From Candidatus Nanopelagicaceae bacterium (GTDB lineage Bacteria > Actinomycetota > Actinomycetes > Nanopelagicales > Nanopelagicaceae), in NCBI GenBank assembly GCA_947478965.1, contig CANJXW010000009.1, positions 1-10,312 of the forward strand: a DNA stretch of 10,312 nucleotides, written 5' to 3'. A model generated the notes under the pieces. The model did not search any database. It was not told the DNA's origin and was given only the letters and a program-made list of their open reading frames with translations. Position numbers and translations under genes: made by a program. Shown piece by piece: positions 7,060-10,312 of this stretch (position 1 is its first letter; each line of letters begins with the position of its first letter).

Positions 7060-7713
7060 TTACTCTGCTTCTACTGCTGGAACTTCGGGTACTTCTACAA
7101 CTGGTGCTTTTGATATTGGCGCTTCTGCTGCTTCAGCCTTTGCTAACGCTGCCTTCTCTTTGGCAGCGCGTGCTGCTTTCTGTTCTGCAACTGCTTCAGT
7201 CTTCTTCTTCGTTGGCCCAAGTACCATCGTCATATTTCGTCCCTCTTGCTTTGGGGCGAATTCAACGAATCCGATCTCTTTTACATCTTCAGCAAGACGT
7301 TGCAGAAGCTTGTAACCGAGCTCTGGTCGCGTTTGTTCGCGGCCACGGAATTTCATCGTGATCTTTACCTTGTCGCCACCTTTAAGAAACTTCTCGATCG
7401 CTGAGCGCTTTGTCTCATAATCGTGAGTTTCAATCTTCGGAGTCAATCGCACTTCCTTCACCACAATGTGGGTCTGGTTCTGACGCGCTTCACGTGCCTT
7501 TTGGGCTATCTCGTACTTATATTTTCCGAAATCCATGATTTTGCAAACAGGTGGATTTGCATCAGGCGCGATCTCAACGAGATCGAGTCCAACTTCATCG
7601 GCCATCTGTAGCGCTGTATCGATATCTACAACTCCTACTTGCTCACCGGTGTAACCGATAAGGCGAATTTGGGGTGTGCGGATACGGTCATTGATGCGCG
7701 GTTCAGTTGTGAT
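7060..7713 (-). CDS. infC: Translation initiation factor IF-3, AUC start codon
   Basis: IF-3 binds the 30S subunit, prevents 50S joining and checks the start codon and initiator tRNA. An ATG at 7605 would give only 181 residues and lose the family's N-terminal start. The same frame continues upstream through [31 protein letters not shown], which is conserved in IF-3, to a stop at 7725-7723. Between that stop and RINDRI there is no ATG, GTG, TTG or CTG. The only plausible start is ATC at 7713-7711, five bases after a perfect TAAGGAG. This gives 217 residues: N-domain about 4-75 (with [15 protein letters not shown]), C-domain about 83-168 ([17 protein letters not shown]), and an Ala/Glu/Lys-rich tail 170-217. 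IF-3 genes with AUU or AUC starts are known, and in E. coli the rare start gives autoregulation because IF-3 discriminates against it. Confidence 0.93.
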   Translation of the reverse strand: MTTEPRINDRIRTPQIRLIGYTGEQVGVVDIDTALQMADEVGLDLVEIAPDANPPVCKIMDFGKYKYEIAQKAREARQNQTHIVVKEVRLTPKIETHDYETKRSAIEKFLKGGDKVKITMKFRGREQTRPELGYKLLQRLAEDVKEIGFVEFAPKQEGRNMTMVLGPTKKKTEAVAEQKAARAAKEKAALAKAEAAEAPISKAPVVEVPEVPAVEAE

Positions 7714-7718
7714 TTGTG

Positions 7719-7725
7719 CTCCTTA
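7719..7725 (-). promoter_or_regulatory. infC Shine-Dalgarno that fixes the AUC start
   Basis: TAAGGAG on the minus strand (7725-7719) is followed by CACAA and then ATC at 7713. The TAA of this site is also the in-frame stop that excludes any longer reading frame. The match and the spacing are what decide the start. Confidence 0.85.
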
Positions 7726-7905
7726 GATTGCAGTGTCTTGGTAACTACCGTAATGAACAAGTAATCCAAGCTTTCGCAAAAAACGCGCACCGCTAAGGAA
7801 AGAATAAAACGCCCAAGGGCGGTTCACTTTCGACAAACCATCTCGCCGTAGCGATGGAGGTGGGAGCGGTGAGCTCCTCTTGCAGCAGCTTGTGGCTACT
7901 GGTCT
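7726..7905 (-). promoter_or_regulatory. Structured 5' leader of the infC-rpmI-rplT operon
   Basis: This gene-free stretch folds by eye into four consecutive hairpins on the minus strand. Hairpin A pairs CAGTAGC with GCTGCTG across CACAA (7901-7883, one G-U). Hairpin B pairs GGAGC with GCTCC across TCACC (7877-7863). Hairpin C pairs CCA-TCGC with GCGA-TGG around a TACG loop closed by C-G, a UNCG tetraloop, with a 2-base bulge (7857-7838). Hairpin D is terminator-like (7821-7810). About 85 more bases lead to the Shine-Dalgarno, including a CTTGG/CCAAG pairing (7770-7766 with 7741-7737). Leaders controlling this operon are known in other bacteria (L20 binding). I do not recognise this one as a named family. 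Confidence 0.6.
7799..7821 (-). terminator. Possible attenuator/terminator in the infC leader
   Basis: CGCCC and GGGCG (7821-7817 and 7814-7810 on the minus strand) form a short GC-only stem with a CTTG-type loop, directly followed by TTTTATTCTTT. The stem is short for a strong terminator, which suits a conditional attenuator or termination of read-through from fabI. Efficiency is unknown. Confidence 0.5.
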
Positions 7906-7912
7906 GGGCGAA

Positions 7913-7942
7913 AGCCTACCTTTAGGCGCCCATGGCGTGCAA
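7913..7942 (-). promoter_or_regulatory. Candidate infC operon promoter overlapping the end of fabI
   Basis: TTGCAC (7942-7937) and TAGGCT (7918-7913) are 18 bases apart on the minus strand. This would start the transcript near A7905, four bases before the first leader hairpin, giving a leader of about 190 bases before the AUC. Both hexamers match consensus at only half their positions. The placement is more persuasive than the sequence. Confidence 0.35.
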
Positions 7943-8689
7943 ACCGCCGTCTACATGGATGATTTCTGCGGTCGTCTTGGGGAACCAATCAGAGAGAAGG
8001 GCAACTGCTGCCTTTGCTGAAGGAGCTGGATCTGTGACATCCCATTCAAGGGGAGATCGCTCATTCCAGACTTTTTCAAACTCTTCAAATCCTGGGATTG
8101 ATTTAGCTGCCATGGTGCGGATAGGGCCAGCAGCGATGAGATTAACGCGAATATTTTCAGGGCCAAGATCGCGCGCTAGGTACCTTGACGTTGATTCAAG
8201 GGCAGCTTTTGCAACGCCCATCCAATCGTATTTTGGCCAAGCAACTGTTGCATCGAAATCAAGGCCAACGACGCTGGCACCATCTTTAAAGAGCGGGCGC
8301 GCAGCCATGGTGAGTGATTTAAATGAGTAAGCCGAAACTTGAATCGCTGTAGCAACATCTTCCCACTTAGTATTGAGGAAGTTTCCACCGAGAGCAGCTT
8401 CCGGGGCAAAGCCAATGGAGTGAACAACGCCATCGAGATATGGAAGGTGCTCTCTTACGCGATCAGCTAACGCATCGAGGTGCTCTTGATTTGTCACATC
8501 AAGTTCAATGACGGGAGCGGGCTGCGGAAGTCGACCTGCAATGCGAGTCGTCAGACTCATCACTCGCCCATATGACGAAAGAAGAACGTTGGCCCCTTCT
8601 TCTTGGGCGATCTTTGCGATGTGAAATGCAATCGAACCGTCAGTGAGTACGCCAGTGACGAGAATGTTCTTACCTTGAAGGATTCCCAT
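7922..8689 (-). CDS. fabI: Enoyl-[acyl-carrier-protein] reductase (NADH), FabI/InhA type
   Basis: This enzyme reduces the trans-2 double bond of enoyl-ACP, the last step of each fatty-acid elongation round. The 255-residue short-chain dehydrogenase fold shows features of the enoyl-reductase branch: TGVLTDGSIAFHIA at 12-25 in place of the classical TGxxxGIG, HSIGFAP at 90-96, GLDFDA at 142-147, and the catalytic Tyr154-x6-Lys161 (YDWMGVAK). The segments SIAFHIA, LDGVVHSIGF, NLIAAGPIRT and LLSDWFP closely recall mycobacterial InhA. It begins 19 bases after fabG stops and no separate promoter is visible, so the two are presumably one operon, as mabA-inhA are. A weak AGGA lies about a dozen bases before the ATG. 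Confidence 0.95.
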   Translation of the reverse strand: MGILQGKNILVTGVLTDGSIAFHIAKIAQEEGANVLLSSYGRVMSLTTRIAGRLPQPAPVIELDVTNQEHLDALADRVREHLPYLDGVVHSIGFAPEAALGGNFLNTKWEDVATAIQVSAYSFKSLTMAARPLFKDGASVVGLDFDATVAWPKYDWMGVAKAALESTSRYLARDLGPENIRVNLIAAGPIRTMAAKSIPGFEEFEKVWNERSPLEWDVTDPAPSAKAAVALLSDWFPKTTAEIIHVDGGLHAMGA

Positions 8690-8708
8690 TGTTATCTACT
8701 CATTCCTG

Positions 8709-9425
8709 TTAGTGGCCCATACCAAGGCCTCCATCGACAGGGATGATCGCCCCGGTGATGTAGCCAGCTTGCGGTGATGCAACAAAAGTAACGACATCAG
8801 CGATCTCCTGCGCAGAACAGAAACGTCCAAGTGGGACCGATTTTGCAATCTCGCCTCTTCTCTTCTCATCGAGATCTGCTGTCATATCTGTCTCAACGAA
8901 ACCAGGTGCGATGACATTTGCCGTAATCCCTCTGCTTCCGAGTTCGCGTGCAAAGGATCGCGCCATGCCAACGAGGCCTGCCTTGCTTGCAGAGTAATTT
9001 ACTTGTCCGCCAGCTCCGACTCCCCCGACAACTGAACCAATAAAAATCAAACGTCCACGTTTGAGTTTGAGTAAACCTTTTGTCGCACGCCGAGCAACGC
9101 GAAATGACCCCGTGAGATTGGCGTTGATGACGCTCTCAAAATCCTCATCACTCATGCGCATCACGAGGCCATCTTTTGTGATGCCCGCATTTGCAATAAT
9201 GATTTCTGGAATTCCCCACAGCTCTTCTATCTTTGCAAAACCTGCATCAACGCTTTCTGTAGAAGTCACATCCATCTCGACTGCGTGAAAACCAGCCGGT
9301 GGTTGACCGGTGCGATATGTGACCACGACAACATGGCCCGCCTCTTGAAGGGAACGAGCAATTGCTAGACCAATGCCTCGTGATCCACCTGTAACAAGTG
9401 CCAGCGATTGAGAGGTCTCGGTCAT
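8709..9425 (-). CDS. fabG: 3-oxoacyl-[acyl-carrier-protein] reductase, FabG (MabA-like)
   Basis: FabG uses NADPH to reduce 3-oxoacyl-ACP to 3-hydroxyacyl-ACP in type II fatty-acid synthesis. The 238-residue classical short-chain dehydrogenase has the cofactor loop TGGSRGIG (12-19), NAG (79-81), Asn102 in NANLTG, and the catalytic Ser131, Tyr144 and Lys148 (YSASK). The C-terminal DGGLGMGH and the stretch LVMRMSDEDFESVINANLTGSFRVARRA resemble mycobacterial MabA. Many short-chain dehydrogenases share these motifs. Pairing with the enoyl reductase immediately downstream is what makes the fatty-acid role convincing. The ATG at 9425 is preceded by a -10 hexamer and no Shine-Dalgarno, which suggests a leaderless mRNA. 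Confidence 0.94.
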   Translation of the reverse strand: MTETSQSLALVTGGSRGIGLAIARSLQEAGHVVVVTYRTGQPPAGFHAVEMDVTSTESVDAGFAKIEELWGIPEIIIANAGITKDGLVMRMSDEDFESVINANLTGSFRVARRATKGLLKLKRGRLIFIGSVVGGVGAGGQVNYSASKAGLVGMARSFARELGSRGITANVIAPGFVETDMTADLDEKRRGEIAKSVPLGRFCSAQEIADVVTFVASPQAGYITGAIIPVDGGLGMGH

Positions 9426-9432
9426 GGGCTAA

Positions 9433-9438
9433 AACTTA
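9433..9438 (-). promoter_or_regulatory. fabG -10 element, leaderless start
   Basis: TAAGTT on the minus strand is followed by seven bases and then the fabG ATG. No Shine-Dalgarno is present and no clear -35 is seen. It drives fabG-fabI and diverges from the DUF3099 promoter, the two -10 elements lying about 57 bases apart. Confidence 0.45.
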
Positions 9439-9494
9439 CCCTGCTACCTATGCGTAACCAGCATTTTGGGCTCGCGTTGCACCTTGGCTACACC

Positions 9495-9500
9495 TACTCT
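9495..9500 (+). promoter_or_regulatory. -10 element of the DUF3099 gene, leaderless start
   Basis: TACTCT is followed by six bases (TAGCAA) and the ATG at 9507. No Shine-Dalgarno is present. The expected transcription start is the A of the ATG. Confidence 0.45.
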
Positions 9501-9506
9501 TAGCAA

Positions 9507-9803
9507 ATGGCCTTGCTACGTAAGAAATCCTCCGCAAAGCGCCCGGTCATCCATGACATTACTGGAGCACCCAAGGCGCTGAGTAATGATCTCAAATCTC
9601 GGCAGCGTCGTTACTTCATCTCCATGATGATTCGGACCGCCTGTTTTATCTTGACGGTAATACTTCCCTCGCCTTTTCGATGGTTCGCCCTCCTCGGCGC
9701 GGTGACCTTGCCCTATATCGCCGTTGTCATCGCCAATGCAGGACGCGAGACAATCTCAGCCAGCGATGCTCTCTTAGCTAATAAGGCTCGTTCACTCGAA
9801 TAA
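9507..9803 (+). CDS. Small membrane protein, DUF3099 type
   Basis: This 98-residue protein matches my recollection of the actinobacterial DUF3099 family, whose function is unknown. It has a basic N-terminus (RKKSSAKR), the family-like segment HDITGAPKALSNDLKSRQRRYFISMMIRT (16-44), and two hydrophobic segments at about 37-54 and 57-77 joined by a very short turn (SPFR), so it is a membrane hairpin. A soluble tail of about 20 residues follows. It lies divergently from fabG and 29 bases before a SURF1-like gene on the same strand. That neighbour hints at an envelope or respiratory role, but nothing in the protein shows a catalytic function. Confidence 0.8.
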   Translation: MALLRKKSSAKRPVIHDITGAPKALSNDLKSRQRRYFISMMIRTACFILTVILPSPFRWFALLGAVTLPYIAVVIANAGRETISASDALLANKARSLE

Positions 9804-9820
9804 GACTCCTTGTTCATCGC

Positions 9821-9826
9821 TAAACT
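9821..9826 (+). promoter_or_regulatory. -10 element of the SURF1-like gene, leaderless start
   Basis: TAAACT is followed by six bases (CTCCCT) and the ATG at 9833, the same arrangement as at the neighbouring genes. There is no Shine-Dalgarno and no clear -35. It suggests the gene is transcribed separately from the DUF3099 gene 29 bases upstream. Confidence 0.45.
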
Positions 9827-9832
9827 CTCCCT

Positions 9833-10312
9833 ATGAAAAAGATGCGTGAGCCTGGCGCATATTTCAAATCCTTCGTTGCCCTTGTTCTCATCGCAGGATG
9901 TCTATGGGCAAGTCAGTGGCAATACCATCGCGGTATCGATCGCCACCATCGCAACTTTCTTATTGCAGAGCAAGTTGCAAAACCGGCCATACCTCTTACT
10001 GAAGTTCCTGCCGACATAAAACGTGCAGAGTGGCGCACTGTTACAACCAGTGGCAGATTTGATTCCGCAACACAAATACTCATTAAGAATCGCTACTTTG
10101 AAGGCGTCTATGGCTTTGAGGTACTAACGCGCTTTACTTCGCAATCAGGAAGCACCTTCTGGGTGGATCGCGGGTGGGTTAAAGCTGGCAAAAGCGCAAT
10201 CACCGCACCAGTTATTCCTGCCATTACCAATGAGCTCTTTACTATTAACGGTCGATTCCGTTTAGATTCATCACTTCCTCGGGGAGCGTTCTTTGCGCTC
10301 CCATCTGATGGA
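9833..10312 (+). CDS. SURF1-family cytochrome c oxidase assembly protein, C-terminus cut by window edge
   Basis: SURF1 proteins help assemble aa3-type cytochrome c oxidase in the membrane, probably during heme a insertion. The frame is open from ATG 9833 to the window edge (160 codons), about two thirds of a usual SURF1. An N-terminal membrane segment (about 11-27) leads into the family element CLWASQWQYHRGIDRHHRN (LGxWQxxRxxxK-like), then EWRTVTTSGRFD (66-77) and the central NRYFEGVYGFEVLTRF (86-101) and FWVDRGWVKAG (109-119, the conserved RGWV). SURF1 proteins have a second membrane segment near the C-terminus, which lies outside the window. A second in-frame ATG is three codons downstream; the first is preferred because of the -10 spacing. 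Confidence 0.88.
   Translation, partial: MKKMREPGAYFKSFVALVLIAGCLWASQWQYHRGIDRHHRNFLIAEQVAKPAIPLTEVPADIKRAEWRTVTTSGRFDSATQILIKNRYFEGVYGFEVLTRFTSQSGSTFWVDRGWVKAGKSAITAPVIPAITNELFTINGRFRLDSSLPRGAFFALPSDG

Noticed and set aside
6803..7315. 170-codon plus-strand open frame over rpmI and infC
   Set aside because: Its translation is a low-complexity Ser/Ala/Phe stretch that mirrors the Ala/Glu/Lys-rich IF-3 tail on the other strand; it has no family features and overlaps two certain genes.
7060..7605. IF-3 beginning at the ATG at 7605
   Set aside because: This would remove the conserved [15 protein letters not shown] start of the N-domain, which is present in frame immediately upstream behind a perfect Shine-Dalgarno and an ATC codon.
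7770..7915. 8-bp inverted repeat GCTTTCGC (7770-7777) and GCGAAAGC (7908-7915), with CTTTCG also at 7827-7832, as an antiterminator switch in the infC leader
   Set aside because: The 7908-7915 arm overlaps the candidate -10 and lies upstream of the predicted transcription start, so it would be in the RNA only in read-through from fabI. Kept as a possibility but not called.

Overview
The window looks like core chromosome of an actinobacterium with unusually low GC for that phylum (a little under half by eye). Three things point there: a FabG/enoyl-reductase pair whose sequences recall mycobacterial MabA-InhA, a DUF3099-type membrane protein beside a SURF1-like gene, and the order infC-rpmI-rplT-rRNA methyltransferase-pheS-pheT-argC-argJ. 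Many promoters are leaderless, which also fits. A free-living freshwater actinobacterium (Nanopelagicales-like) is my best guess, as inference only. I see no mobile elements, CRISPR, tRNA or rRNA genes.

Layout: almost everything is on the minus strand, so in transcription order the window reads from high to low coordinates. fabG (9425-8709) and fabI (8689-7922) form a fatty-acid elongation pair. A 208-base gap then holds a structured leader and the infC operon: infC (non-canonical AUC start at 7713), rpmI and rplT, followed by a SpoU/TrmH-type RNA methyltransferase (6400-5621). pheS and pheT (5577-2114) encode the two subunits of phenylalanyl-tRNA synthetase and overlap by one base. argC (start 2052) and argJ (start 1036, running off the left edge) begin an arginine operon, behind a promoter whose -35 lies inside a tandem ARG-box-like operator. 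On the plus strand at the right end are a DUF3099-type membrane protein (9507-9803) and a SURF1-family cytochrome oxidase assembly factor (from 9833, truncated by the window edge).

Regulation falls into two styles. Genes at the head of transcription units (argC, pheS, fabG, DUF3099, SURF1) lack a Shine-Dalgarno sequence but have a TANNNT -10 hexamer 6-7 bases before the ATG, so their mRNAs are probably leaderless. infC, rpmI and (more weakly) rplT and argJ have Shine-Dalgarno sequences. The gene content is ordinary housekeeping and I find no new defence or mobile system. The points worth a second look are regulatory: the AUC start and hairpin-rich leader of infC, the ARG-box operator of argC, and a long stem-loop inside the first codons of the RNA methyltransferase gene.
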